From Syntrophotalea acetylenivorans (GTDB lineage Bacteria; Desulfobacterota; Desulfuromonadia; Desulfuromonadales; Syntrophotaleaceae): a stretch of 64,000 nucleotides of DNA. A model generated the notes under the pieces. The model saw only the letters and a program-made list of their open reading frames with translations, did not search any database and was not told the DNA's origin. The DNA lies in NCBI RefSeq assembly GCF_001887775.1, contig NZ_CP015519.1:1488001-1552000 (forward strand). The letters run 5' to 3'. A program made the position numbers and the translations under genes. Shown one piece after another: positions 54,630-64,000 of this stretch (its first letter is position 1; each line of letters begins with the position of its first letter).

Positions 54630-54749
54630 ATGCGTTCTGACCAAAAATGGCAATGCACTGTCTGTGGCTTGATCGTTACAGGGCCCGCTCCACCGAAGAT
54701 TTGTCCCAAATGTGGAGCCAGATCCAATTGTTTTATCAAGATCAAGTAA
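54630..54749 (+). CDS. Rubredoxin-like small protein, 39 residues
   Basis: MRSDQKWQCTVCGLIVTGPA ends with a second pair in ICPKCGARSNCF, so CxxC ... CxxC of rubredoxin/rubrerythrin C-terminal type. It likely binds one iron or zinc. AAGGAGACG precedes the ATG. It is shorter than normal rubredoxin (about 52 residues), matching the desulforedoxin or rubrerythrin tail size. Confidence 0.78.
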   Translation: MRSDQKWQCTVCGLIVTGPAPPKICPKCGARSNCFIKIK

Positions 54750-54859
54750 CGATTCCCCCCTTCATGATTAAACCACAAACCTTTTTCAGAGGGCCGGGTT
54801 GCCATATTCCCATACAACCTTTGGGGATATTCGGGACTTTTTTAAAAGCCGGAGGTAAT

Positions 54860-57556
54860 TCAATCCTCCCTGAACTTTTTTGTCTTCGATCTCTTAATTA
54901 CTTTTTCCAACTCAACCGCCAGGAAGACCACAGTTGAAAGCAGGATCGTGATGATCAATTCCTTGGCGGGAAGCGGTTCGGTCTTGAAGATGGGGTTCAG
55001 AAACGGCACATAAATAGTCGCCATCTGCAAGGCAAAGGTCAGCAAGACAGCCCCCAGAAGTGGTTTATTGGATAACATTCCCTGTTTGAAAAACGATTCC
55101 CGTTCAGACCGAATGGCCAGCACATGCCCCATTTGACTCAGACACAGGACAGTGAAGACCATGGTTTGCCAGTGAGCCTGACTGCGGTCAATGTAAAAGG
55201 CCTGGGTCATAATTGGAACGGCCCCCATAAGCAGCCCGCCCCAGATGATATGGGCACCGAGCCCTTTGGCGAAAATACTTTCCTTCGGATGCCTGGGGGG
55301 GCGCTGCATGATATCTTTTTCCGCCGGCTCTGCAGCCAGGGCCAAACCGGGCACACCGTCGGTCACAAGGTTGATCCAAAGGATGTGGATCGGCAACAGA
55401 GGGATGGGCAGACCAAGGAAGGGGGCCAGAAAAATGGTAAATATCTCGCCCGAATTGCTGGTCATGGTGTATTTGATGAATTTGCGGATGTTGTCAAATA
55501 TACGCCGGCCTTCCTGGACGGCTTTCACGATGGTCGCAAAGTTGTCGTCCAGAAGAATCATGTGGGAAGCTTCCTTGGACACATCGGTGCCGGTAATGCT
55601 CATGGCGACACCGATATCTGCCCGCTTTAAAGCCGGGGCGTCGTTGACGCCGTCGCCGGTCATCGCCACAAAATGCCCTTTATCCTGCAATGCCTTGACA
55701 ATTTTCAACTTCTGCTCGGGGGCGACCCGGGCGTAGACCCGGATCCTTTCCACAGCGGATTCGAATTCTGCCAACGGAAGCTGCGCGAGCTCCCGACCGG
55801 TCATAACGGCATCCTTCTCCCCGCGAATGATCCCAACCCGCCTGGCAATAACTTCGGCCGTCAGCGGGTGGTCCCCCGTAATCATCACCGGCTGGATGCC
55901 GGCGGATTGACACATGGCTACCGACGACGCTGCCTCAGGCCGGGGGGGATCCATCATGCCGACAAGCCCGAGCAGGATCATCCCTGATTCTGCTTGTTCC
56001 GCAGTCCGCGGATGGGGAAGCGTCTCCCAGATCCGCATAGAGAATCCCAGTGTTCTCAGACCTTCGCCGGCAATCTGTTCGGCAATTTTCAGAACTTTCG
56101 ATCGATCAATTTCTTCCAACCCCTGGCTGGACAAAACTTTGTCGGATCGTTCCAGCATTTCCTCTACCGCCCCCTTGGTAAAAGAAACGATTCGGCCGTC
56201 ATCCCATGGATGAAAAGTGGTCATAAGTTTTCGGTCGGAGTCAAAGGGAATTTCATTCAGTCTGGGGTGTTTTTCATCCAGACTCTCGCGATGCAAGCCC
56301 TTCCCCCGGGCCAGATCGAACAGAGCCGTTTCAGTCGGATCGCCTATCACGTCTCCCGAGGCGTTCAGCCGGACGTCGTTGCATAGAGCCAAGGAGGTCA
56401 ACAAAAGATCCAAGGGGCTTCCGAAAGCCGGCGACCCCTGGGTGCTTTCCGTTTGTTTCTTGAGTGGCAACTCGGCAGGCCTTTGCATGCGCCCATCCGC
56501 ATAAACCTTTTCCACCGTCATGCGGTTCAACGTCAAAGTCCCGGTCTTGTCGGAGCAAATGAAAGAAACGGAGCCGAGTGTCTCGACCGCCGGAAGTTTG
56601 CGAATCAAAGCCCGTTGCTTGATCAGCTTCTTAGCGCCCAGGGCCAGGGAGATGGTAATTACGGCGGGAAGAGCCTCAGGAATGGCCGCCACCGCCAGGG
56701 AAATGGCCGTAAGAAGCATCAAGAGCGGAGGCTCACCCCGGAGAAGACCGGCGACGAAAACGATGGCACAGATGGCCAGAACCGCGTAGGCCAGCTTCTG
56801 CCCGAAAGAGGTGAGCCGCTTCTGCAGCGGTGTTCGTCCTTCACCCTGTTCCTGAAGAAGAGCAGCGATCCGTCCGAGCTCCGTATCCATTCCGGTGCCC
56901 GTCACCAGACCCCGACCTCGACCATAGGTAACCAGAGTGCCTTTATAGGCCATGTTTGTCCGGTCTCCGATGGACAGGTTCGCTTCCTCGAGCGCCATGC
57001 TGTCTTTTTCCACCGGTACGGACTCACCGGTCAACGCCGCTTCTTCAATCCGAATTTGGGCCACTTCCGTCAACCGGATATCAGCCGGCACCACGTTTCC
57101 GGCCTGCAGGACAACCAGATCACCGGGGACTAGCTGCTCCGCGGGGATCGACTCGGACCGGCCGTTGCGAATAACAGTGGCAAAAGGAGCCGCCAGTTTT
57201 TTCAGAGCGGCCATAGCTTTTTCAGCCCGGTATTCCTGAACAAACCCAAGCACGGCGTTGAGCAGAACAATGATGGCAATAGCGATGGAATCCGCCGGTT
57301 CGCCGATGATTCCGGCCACGATGGCAGCGGCGATCAGCACCAGGATCATGAAATCCTTGAACTGATCCAGAAACATCATCCATAACGATTTGCGGCTTTT
57401 TTCGATGAGCTGGTTGGGGCCAAAACGTTCCAGTCGTTGACGGGCTTCCTGAGAGGACAGGCCTGTGGCGGATGACTGTAACTTCTCCAGCACCTCCCCG
57501 GTATCAAGCCGGTGCCAGTTGATCAATCCCTCTGTCTTTTCGGACTTTGTGCTCAT
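54860..57556 (-). CDS. Cation-transporting P-type ATPase, Ca2+-type (P2)
   Basis: An 898-residue inner membrane pump. Visible parts are the N-terminal cation ATPase domain ([13 protein letters not shown]), TGES in [14 protein letters not shown], the membrane motif [20 protein letters not shown], phospho-Asp in [20 protein letters not shown], and the hinge [20 protein letters not shown]. The C-terminal cation ATPase helices follow. The IPEALP motif is typical of SERCA/PacL-like Ca2+ pumps. The ATG at 57556 has AGGAAAAAG before it; the frame could extend further but without conservation. It lies last in a minus-strand group with a methyltransferase and a MarR gene. Confidence 0.93.
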   Translation of the reverse strand: MSTKSEKTEGLINWHRLDTGEVLEKLQSSATGLSSQEARQRLERFGPNQLIEKSRKSLWMMFLDQFKDFMILVLIAAAIVAGIIGEPADSIAIAIIVLLNAVLGFVQEYRAEKAMAALKKLAAPFATVIRNGRSESIPAEQLVPGDLVVLQAGNVVPADIRLTEVAQIRIEEAALTGESVPVEKDSMALEEANLSIGDRTNMAYKGTLVTYGRGRGLVTGTGMDTELGRIAALLQEQGEGRTPLQKRLTSFGQKLAYAVLAICAIVFVAGLLRGEPPLLMLLTAISLAVAAIPEALPAVITISLALGAKKLIKQRALIRKLPAVETLGSVSFICSDKTGTLTLNRMTVEKVYADGRMQRPAELPLKKQTESTQGSPAFGSPLDLLLTSLALCNDVRLNASGDVIGDPTETALFDLARGKGLHRESLDEKHPRLNEIPFDSDRKLMTTFHPWDDGRIVSFTKGAVEEMLERSDKVLSSQGLEEIDRSKVLKIAEQIAGEGLRTLGFSMRIWETLPHPRTAEQAESGMILLGLVGMMDPPRPEAASSVAMCQSAGIQPVMITGDHPLTAEVIARRVGIIRGEKDAVMTGRELAQLPLAEFESAVERIRVYARVAPEQKLKIVKALQDKGHFVAMTGDGVNDAPALKRADIGVAMSITGTDVSKEASHMILLDDNFATIVKAVQEGRRIFDNIRKFIKYTMTSNSGEIFTIFLAPFLGLPIPLLPIHILWINLVTDGVPGLALAAEPAEKDIMQRPPRHPKESIFAKGLGAHIIWGGLLMGAVPIMTQAFYIDRSQAHWQTMVFTVLCLSQMGHVLAIRSERESFFKQGMLSNKPLLGAVLLTFALQMATIYVPFLNPIFKTEPLPAKELIITILLSTVVFLAVELEKVIKRSKTKKFRED

Positions 57557-57866
57557 CTTTTTCCTATTCCGGGATGTAGGTTTCGATCCGTTATTGATTG
57601 CAGCCTGGAAAAGAACTTGACCGCTTGAGGTGACCCTGAGCTGGCCCGCCAACATGGACACAGTCAGCGAATGGCGAACATAAAAGCCGCTGCTTATCAA
57701 TTGGTTCAAGTTGACCGAAAATTCCGATCAAGTCTATCAGGTTACCGACTGAGTTGCTTTCAACTTTATAGACAACTGCTGCCTTCCCACGAATTTTATC
57801 ACCATGCACCAGACCTCAAAAGTACCCCTGGAAAACTTGGTGGGCTTTTACCGCATTGCAAGAAAA
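57557..57866. other. Intergenic interval between methyltransferase and ATPase genes
   Basis: Holds the ATPase leader region. I see no gene; an open frame extending the ATPase upstream lacks a good start. No clear hairpin. Confidence 0.4.
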
Positions 57867-58427
57867 TTAGGGCAGCTGGAAAATTTGCAGATAGAAATAC
57901 CGACCAACATCAACCCGGTTAATTGAACTCAAGCCCAGGGTGCTTTCTAACTCTTCCGCTGACAATCTCATGCTTTGCGGTGGTCCGAATGGAGTCTCTT
58001 CCTTCTTTATCTCGACGAGGGCGAGAGTCCCTCCTGGCTTCAGCAAGCGCTTCGCCTCTAAAACAAACCCTTGCATTTGTGCGGGAGTGAACCCATGAAG
58101 GACCGTTGACAGGTAGATCAGATCGATGGAGCTGGGAGGCAGCTTCGTTTGTTGGGTGACATCCCCAACGAAGGGTTCGATAACGGTTCCCCTGGTTTCC
58201 TCCGTCAACCAGGCGATGGCACTGGCGTCCGGGTCTAAGGCATACACCTTCCCTGAGATCCCTACCTGCTTGGCGAACTCTACAGCCATGTATCCATTGC
58301 CGCACCCTGCATCCAATACTTTTTGACCAGTACGAATAGAAAGGCTAGCAACGATCTTTTCTTTTTCCACCAGGCGTTCCGAGGATTTTCCCTGGTGCTG
58401 GTGCCCATTATTGTGCTTTTTTTCCAT
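57867..58427 (-). CDS. Class I SAM-dependent methyltransferase (UbiE/ArsM-like)
   Basis: A 186-residue cytoplasmic methyltransferase. Motif I KVLDAGCGNGYMAVEFA, motif II YALDPDASAI, then IDLIYLSTVLHGF and LLKPGGTLALVEIKKEE. The His-rich start (MEKKHNNGHQHQGKSSERL) is like proteins that methylate small molecules. The substrate is unknown. It begins 44 bp after the MarR gene stop, so the two may be one transcript. Confidence 0.87.
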   Translation of the reverse strand: MEKKHNNGHQHQGKSSERLVEKEKIVASLSIRTGQKVLDAGCGNGYMAVEFAKQVGISGKVYALDPDASAIAWLTEETRGTVIEPFVGDVTQQTKLPPSSIDLIYLSTVLHGFTPAQMQGFVLEAKRLLKPGGTLALVEIKKEETPFGPPQSMRLSAEELESTLGLSSINRVDVGRYFYLQIFQLP

Positions 58428-58471
58428 GACGACTCCCTGGTTAAGGCGCTTAACTATTCTGCCAAAAAAAA

Positions 58472-58939
58472 TTATTCGCTGTTCAGGCGCTCATCCGCAA
58501 TTTCACTAAAGATTTCCAAAAGTTTTTTCAGGGTCTTCATTTCGCCCGGCGAAAGCTTTTCCATAGCCTCGACAATCCGGGCCATATCTCTGCCATGGGA
58601 TTGCTCATGGGCACGACAGGCCTGCCAACCCATCGCAGTGAGAGACAATTCTATTTCCTTATTGCTGTGCGCCGAAGGCTGCTTGACGATGAATCCTTTG
58701 CGGGCCAGTTTGGAAACCATCTGGGAGGCAGCGCTTTTACTCACGCCAAAACAGGTGGCGAGATCTTTCACGCACAGGGGGCCCTGCTCCCCAATTGCCT
58801 GGATCGTATGTGCCTCCCGGGTGGAGATTTCCACACCCTCGCCTACCACTACCGGCAGACCCTCGATGCGAGCCAACTTGCGGGCAACCTTCTGTAGCTC
58901 CATCGTTCTTTGCATGAGTTGTTGTTTGTTCTTTTCCAT
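58472..58939 (-). CDS. MarR-family transcriptional regulator
   Basis: A 155-residue winged-helix regulator. The DNA-binding region is LCVKDLATCFGVSKSAASQM followed by VSKLARKGFIVKQPSAHSNK (wing). I chose the ATG at 58939 (MEKNKQQLMQRTMELQKVAR); the open frame extends 26 more residues without conservation. It probably controls the downstream methyltransferase and itself; the ligand is unknown. Confidence 0.9.
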   Translation of the reverse strand: MEKNKQQLMQRTMELQKVARKLARIEGLPVVVGEGVEISTREAHTIQAIGEQGPLCVKDLATCFGVSKSAASQMVSKLARKGFIVKQPSAHSNKEIELSLTAMGWQACRAHEQSHGRDMARIVEAMEKLSPGEMKTLKKLLEIFSEIADERLNSE

Positions 58940-59564
58940 AGCGGCAATAGTACAGCTACTTAACCATTTATGCAATAAAACCATCTGTACAAGTACAAGC
59001 GAGAGAGGTGGGGGCAAGTTGATCTATTATTTGTATTTAGAAAATCACAACCATCACTGAACATGCCTTGCAGTTCATTCCTTTTCAGTAGTGGCGGATT
59101 TTTAGGAAACGCAGAGAAGCAGTCAGTGGTCAATATAAGAAAAAAAGCAAGCGGCTCCGCCAGTATTATTGGCTGGCCGTTTTTGGTGAGATAACAACTT
59201 TCCTCGTATAGAGGAGGACAGCCATTAGGCATAAATAATGTGACTTTTACTTGACATAAAATACCCACAGGATATTAGCTAATGAGACAAAATGTGCTAT
59301 CACTTTTCCGACAAGAGCAAAACCAGGGCAATCTGGTGACGCAAAGCTATGGGTTCGCACTATGCGGATCGCCTGGCTACCGAAGAAAATGTGACAAAAA
59401 CAGGGGATGGTTTTAGATTTTCAGGAACCTTCACTGCTAAATTGTTGCGTCCATTTTCCAGCCGGAAGATGGACTTTTTTTTTGCTAAAAACCATTAAAT
59501 CGCTTCCTTACTTAAGCTACCGCGTTAGCCGATGGGTTTTGGGAAGCAGATAAGAACTGGAGAC
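58940..59564. other. Intergenic interval between divergent genes
   Basis: No gene is supported. It holds the promoters for the MarR gene and the TolC-like operon. A T-rich end after GGCTGGCCG at about 59170-59186 may be a weak terminator. Confidence 0.4.
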
Positions 59565-61027
59565 ATGGCCATGTTTGACACAGTCTACACCAGGATCTGG
59601 ATCGTGGCGGGGGCCCTTTTATTCTTCTCAACCACCTCCATTAGCGCTCCTCTGCCAGTGATTAATACCGATTATCGTGAACCGGTCTCTTTAGAAACGT
59701 GCATTCAGGTCGCACTGCAAAACAATCATCGCCGTCCGGCTTCCCGCTATGCTGTAGAGATGGCCGAGGCTCAGCATCGCCAGGCTTTGGCCGGATACTG
59801 GCCGCAGATCACCGCCAAGGGCGGGTATCAGCGTATGGATGAGTCTTCGAACTTCCTCTTTCCTGAAAAGAGCATATCTCTCCCGGGGGGCGGGATCCCA
59901 CTTCCGCCAGCATTGGGTGGGGGATTCTTCCAATCGACGACATTGCTGTTTCAGAACAGGATGTCAAGCTGATGGATGAGGAATCCTACCGGGCCGCCGT
60001 CGAGGCAACCTGGCTTCTTTATGACGGAGGCATGCGCAAAGGCTATCGCGAACAAGCCAAGGGTCTTGTCGATATGATGAAACAGGACTCGCGGCGCACT
60101 GACCTTGAAATTGTCGACAGCGTCAAACGCTATTATTACGGAGCGGTTCTGGCAACCCAACTCCACCAGATCGGCAAAGACACCTTGGCTCGCATGGAGG
60201 CAACTCTCAGCCTTACAGAGACAATGTATAAAGAAGGCAGCGGCAGGGTGAAAAAAACGGACTGGCTGGACAATAAGGTCATGGTCGAATCGCTGCGGTC
60301 CATGGTGGCTTTGCTGGAAAAAAATGAATTGATGGCTCAAGCCGCCATAGCCAATACCATGGGCTTGTCATGGAAGGCTAGCGTGATACCTGCCGAGAGG
60401 GAGATGCCTTTCTCACCGTTCCCCGGCCTATTGGACGGCATGGTCAGCAAAGCCTACCAGTTTAACCCTGACTGGGCTAAAGTCGAAGCCGGCATCCGGG
60501 CGGCGGAAGGGGCCGTGCGTACAGCTGAAAGCGGCCATTACCCCAAACTGGCGATTACCGGCGAACTGCACAAATGGTGGAATGATTACGACGCCGGCAT
60601 GGCAACGGACCGCAACAAGGAAGGCTGGACCATCGGCATAGGCATGGAAATTCCGATTTTCAGCGGCTTCCTGACTTCAAACAAGGTGGCCGAAACCCGG
60701 GCCCGTGTGTCCAAAATCAAGGAGGAGCAATTCCTCCTCAAAGAGGGCATCGGCCTTCAAGTCCGGGATACTTTTCTCGCCTTGAATGCCGCAGAGAAAT
60801 CCCATCAGGCAACACAAGACGCCATGATCGCCGCAGAGGAAAGTCGCGACCTGAACACCCGGGCCTACCAGCACGAACTGGTAGAGACCGAAGATGTCAT
60901 CCGCGCCCAGTTGATGGAAGCTCTGATGTCAGCCCAGCACTACAAAACCCGCTACGATCACATTGCCCTCCAGTCTCGAATGAACTTGCTGGTCGGGACC
61001 GAAATATTGAAAAAGCTGGAGCATTAG
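59565..61027 (+). CDS. TolC-like outer membrane efflux protein, one-base frameshift
   Basis: An OEP/TolC-family protein of about 487 residues if one base is restored. The first 120 residues (signal peptide, then EPVSLETCIQVALQNNHRRP) read from 59565; the rest reads in another frame, with AVSEQDVKLMDEESYRAAVE and a helical repeat ending in HIALQSRMNLLVGTEIL. The break is in the G5 run at about 59921-59925 (GGTGGGGGATT); one more G joins LGGG to ILPIDDIAV. It would form an outer membrane channel. The PhnD-like genes downstream are close, but no inner membrane pump is seen here. Confidence 0.82.
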
Positions 61028-61088
61028 TGACGCCGTCACTACCTGAGGCTTCCGGCGGATCGATGCAAATACTCAAGGGACAGAACAG

Positions 61089-62026
61089 ATGAAAAGAGGA
61101 ACTCCCACCCTCCCAACATGGCGTCTATGGCCCACGGGCTTAGCCGCCTTGCTCCTGGTGATGTTGGTTCAGAGCACCGGCCACGCGGCCGGACCGTCTG
61201 TGGTCCCCTTTCGTATCGGCTTCACCAGGCAAATGTTCACCGAAGTCAATGAAAGCGATGCCAGAGCAGCAATAAAGGTCTGGGGCCAGACTGTTGCCAG
61301 AGATCGCGGCATTGCTGCGGCGCCGGAGCCTCTGTTATTCAACGATGAGGAGGAGATGCTTAACGCACTGCAAAACAAAGCGGTGGATGTGGTGGCCGTA
61401 TCGACCCTCGAATACGAACTTTTGCAGCGGAAGACAACTTTCGGCCCGCTCTTTTTCACAGTCCATGACAATGAACTAAGTGAAGAATATCTCCTGCTGG
61501 CGCACCGCGACGGCCCCGTTCAAAGCCTTGCCGATCTAGCGGGCCGCGTCATACAGTTCCACGACAATTTACGCCTCTGCCTTGCCCCCCTATGGTTGGA
61601 CAGCCTGCTGATCGAGAACGGTCAGAAACCCAGCGAATCGTTTGCCGGACGAATTACCAAAAAAGCAAACCTCTCCAAGGTACTGCTTCCAGTCTTTTTC
61701 CGTCAGGTCGATGCGTGCGTAGTCAGCCGCAGCGGTTTTGATACCATCACTGAATTAAATCCCCAACTCGGCCGGCAGCTTGTGGTGATAGCCTCTTCTT
61801 CGGCAGTGGTTCCGGCCGTCTTCGCTTTTCGAAGCGATTATGCCCCCCCTACAAGGAAGCTTTACTTGATGGTATTCGCAATCTCCATGGAACAGCCGCT
61901 GGCCGACAGGTTCTCATGGTATTCAACGGCAACAAGATCGAAGAACACCCCAAGTCCTTCTTAAGTTCGGCGCTACAGCTTATTGCATCCCACTCGCAAA
62001 TGATGAAGGACAATTCGAGGCCATGA
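61089..62026 (+). CDS. PhnD-like periplasmic binding protein 1, one-base frameshift
   Basis: An exported protein of the PhnD/SsuA/transferrin superfamily. The signal peptide spans LAALLLVMLVQSTGHA; the mature part starts VVPFRIGFTRQMFTEVNESD and contains KVLLPVFFRQVDACVVSRSG. The frame breaks at a C7 run at about 61843-61849; adding one C gives the C-terminal segment YKEALLDGIRNLHGTAAGRQ and so on, ending at 62026 with an ATGA overlap to the next gene (312 residues). Such proteins bind phosphonates, phosphite or other oxyanions; no ABC genes are beside it. Confidence 0.8.
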
Positions 62027-62928
62027 AGACCATTATCTATGCCATATTATTGTGCCTGACAGCGACTGCAGCGCCGGGGCAAGATCTTGCGAAGTTGAAC
62101 AAACGCACGTTTCACATCGGTGTTTCTTCACGACTTTTTCGAAAGTTGAACCACAATGAAGTCATCGCCTCCTACAAGGTCTGGGCATCCACAGTTGCTA
62201 AAGAAAGGGATCTTGACCTCGATGTTCAGGTGTCCATGCTAAATGGACTGGAAGGAATTCAAAATGGACTCAAGAACGGCTGGCTGGACGCCGTCAATCT
62301 TGCCACCGATGATTATGATGTCCTAAGCATTGATCCCGACACAGTCTTTTACCCTCTTCGGGAAGATGGCGCTGGAACCGTCTACATACTGCTCGTTCAT
62401 ACCGAGAGTGGAATCGAAGGGGTGAAAGACCTCGAAGGGCTTAACCTGGTCACATATGAAAGCCATAACATGGTCCTGGCCCGAAAGTGGCTTCAAAGCG
62501 AGTTTACGCGTGCAGCAAACGGGGCCATGCAAGAACGGGACATCGATATCACCACAGTTGACAAGGCCGCTGATGGGATTTTTAAAGTGTTTTTCCGCCA
62601 GGCCGATGCCGTCATAATGAACCTGGGCACCTTCAACTTGGCCTGTCAATTGAACCCCCAGCTGCAGAAAAAACTTAAAATTATATCGAGGTCACCAAGG
62701 CTTATACCGTCGTTTTTTATATTTAGCCCTGATTATCAGGGCAAAAACAGGCAGCTTATTGAGGAAGCCATCACCGGACTGCACAACTCTGCAGCCGGCC
62801 AGCAGGTGCTCACTATATTTCAAAGCTCTCGCATGGAAAAGTCCTCTACGAAAATTCTGGATGAAACCCTCAGCTTTCTTTCCGATTATAAGGCTTTGCA
62901 GCTAAATCTTTCGGCAGCGAGGCAGTAA
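62023..62928 (+). CDS. PhnD-like periplasmic binding protein 2
   Basis: A 301-residue paralogue of the preceding protein. Signal peptide IIYAILLCLTATAAPGQ; then FHIGVSSRLFRKLNHNEVIA, GLKNGWLDAVNLATDDYDVL and KVFFRQADAVIMNLGTFNLA. Its ATG overlaps the stop of gene 1. The three proteins share the fold but differ in the binding region, so they may sense different ligands (inference). Confidence 0.82.
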   Translation: MKTIIYAILLCLTATAAPGQDLAKLNKRTFHIGVSSRLFRKLNHNEVIASYKVWASTVAKERDLDLDVQVSMLNGLEGIQNGLKNGWLDAVNLATDDYDVLSIDPDTVFYPLREDGAGTVYILLVHTESGIEGVKDLEGLNLVTYESHNMVLARKWLQSEFTRAANGAMQERDIDITTVDKAADGIFKVFFRQADAVIMNLGTFNLACQLNPQLQKKLKIISRSPRLIPSFFIFSPDYQGKNRQLIEEAITGLHNSAAGQQVLTIFQSSRMEKSSTKILDETLSFLSDYKALQLNLSAARQ

Positions 62929-62944
62929 TCACGGGAGAGGGATA

Positions 62945-63901
62945 TTGATCAATCGACAGACATGGATTGCCGGAATTGCCCTGCTCTTTCTCATACTGGG
63001 TGGAGGGACATCTCACAGTACGAAAGAATCTACAGTCGCATTAAAACCGGCACATCTGACTGTGGCCTTTACGGAAAGTGCTTTTCACGGCATTAAACGC
63101 CAAGACGCGGAAATTGCTTTCAAGGCCTTCACAAAAAGCATCGGCATTAACAGTGGTTACGATATATCAGTTAGGGTAAAAACCTTTAAAAATGTCGATG
63201 ATATTAAAGACCTCCCAGTCAAAGAAAGGCCAGAGCTGGTTATTTTGGACAGTCTGACCTTTTTGGAAATGGGAGAAACCCCTTGGATCGATCCGGTTTT
63301 TATGACATCCCAGCAGGGACAGGTCGCTAAAAGCTACCTGCTTCTGACGCACCAGGACAGCAAACTGAGAGCCCTGAGTGATTTACGTGGGAAGTCTTTG
63401 AACCTTTGTGCAACCAATAATGCAAAACTGGGCGACTGCTGGCTAAACTCACTGCTAAAAGAAAAAAAACTCGGCAGCCCTGCAGAGTTTTTCACGAAGG
63501 TTGAACTTCACGACAAGCCGATGCCTGCGCTTCTTCCGGTTTTTTTTAATAAAACAGATGCGGCCATCATCGATACGCTTAAGTTTAAGCTGATGACAGA
63601 GCTAAACCCGCAACTCAATAAAATGCATACGGTAATAGCCTCTGAACCTCTCGTGGAGAGCGTGATATGCGCCAGCGATTCCGAGTGGTCCTCAAAAAAG
63701 TTTAAAGAGGCAGTTCTAAAACAAATGATCGATTTGCACCGTTCTCTGTCGGGCCAGCAAATACTGACCCTGTTTAAAGTCGATCAGATAGTCCCATACG
63801 AATCGGCGTACCTGAATTCCATGCGTACAATCCACGACCGATTAAAGTCTCCTGACAAGAGCCGCACCAGGCAACAACGGCAAAAACCCGCTTTCAATTA
63901 A
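62945..63901 (+). CDS. PhnD-like periplasmic binding protein 3
   Basis: A 318-residue third paralogue. Signal peptide WIAGIALLFLILGGGTSH; then LTVAFTESAFHGIKRQDAEI, PELVILDSLTFLEMGETPWI and LLPVFFNKTDAAIIDTLKFK. The start is TTG at 62945 with GGGAGAGG upstream. It sits 16 bp after gene 2 and 16 bp before the next gene. Confidence 0.82.
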   Translation: MINRQTWIAGIALLFLILGGGTSHSTKESTVALKPAHLTVAFTESAFHGIKRQDAEIAFKAFTKSIGINSGYDISVRVKTFKNVDDIKDLPVKERPELVILDSLTFLEMGETPWIDPVFMTSQQGQVAKSYLLLTHQDSKLRALSDLRGKSLNLCATNNAKLGDCWLNSLLKEKKLGSPAEFFTKVELHDKPMPALLPVFFNKTDAAIIDTLKFKLMTELNPQLNKMHTVIASEPLVESVICASDSEWSSKKFKEAVLKQMIDLHRSLSGQQILTLFKVDQIVPYESAYLNSMRTIHDRLKSPDKSRTRQQRQKPAFN

Positions 63902-63917
63902 GGACGAGGATGTCACT

Positions 63918-64000
63918 ATGTCTTTAAATCAAGACTTACCTATCCGCATGGGGATATCCATGCGCATCGCTCTTTTGACCTGGCTGGTGGCCCTGGTGAC
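63918..64000 (+). CDS. Start of a probable membrane sensor protein (truncated by window end)
   Basis: Only 27 codons are seen: MSLNQDLPIRMGISMRIALL followed by a hydrophobic helix. The short cytoplasmic lead and the first membrane helix fit a sensor kinase or chemoreceptor. It starts 16 bp after the third binding protein. Confidence 0.5.
   Translation, partial: MSLNQDLPIRMGISMRIALLTWLVALV

Overview
The window looks like chromosomal DNA of an anaerobic deltaproteobacterium of the Desulfuromonadales type (Pelobacter/Syntrophotalea/Desulfuromonas/Geobacter relatives). This placement is inferred from gene content and protein style, not from any search. Supporting signs are a complete-looking selenocysteine decoding set beside a Sec-containing, NAD-linked-type formate dehydrogenase, a selenium-associated LysR regulator, PilZ and HD-GYP proteins, and many sensor kinases.

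Layout. 0-2.8 kb: recN (partial) and nadK on the minus strand, then rarA. 3-7.6 kb: a c-di-GMP pair, a double-PilZ/acyltransferase-like protein and a GAF/HD-GYP/PilZ phosphodiesterase. 7.6-10.5 kb: a methyltransferase, a FadL-type porin and a peroxiredoxin. 10.5-29.3 kb: the metabolic core. It holds selA, a pst phosphate transporter operon, trmO, a RAYT transposase element with a duplicated end, a secreted FN3 protein, the LysR regulator, tRNA-Sec, selB, a NuoE-like subunit, fdhA with an in-frame UGA and SECIS hairpin, a gamma carbonic anhydrase, fdhD (frameshifted) and mobA, followed by a flavoprotein and a YaiI/DUF188 protein. 29.6-34 kb: an LtaS-like sulfatase and an OmpR/HK pair. 34-37.5 kb: a possible structured RNA and an MgtC/DUF4010 gene cut by an IS3-family element with a 3-bp target duplication.

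37.5-54.8 kb is gene-poor and accessory-like. It holds an unusual Flp-pilin/(GGS)n/membrane-domain fusion, a dodecin, a double-flavodoxin protein, a rhodanese, several sensory proteins, a PTPS-like enzyme, two tiny Cys-rich proteins and a recurring intergenic terminator repeat. 54.9-59 kb (minus strand): a Ca-type P-ATPase, a methyltransferase and a MarR regulator. 59.5-64 kb: a TolC-like protein (frameshifted), three tandem PhnD-like binding proteins and the first codons of what looks like a membrane sensor.

How the genes work together. SelA charges tRNA-Sec with selenium, SelB carries it to the ribosome at the fdhA UGA, MobA and FdhD supply and sulfurate the molybdenum cofactor, and the carbonic anhydrase handles the CO2/bicarbonate made or used by formate dehydrogenase. 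Four genes (fdhD, the Flp fusion, the TolC-like gene and the first PhnD-like gene) each appear to lack one base in a G or C tract. This points either to systematic homopolymer undercalling in the assembly or to slippage-prone loci.
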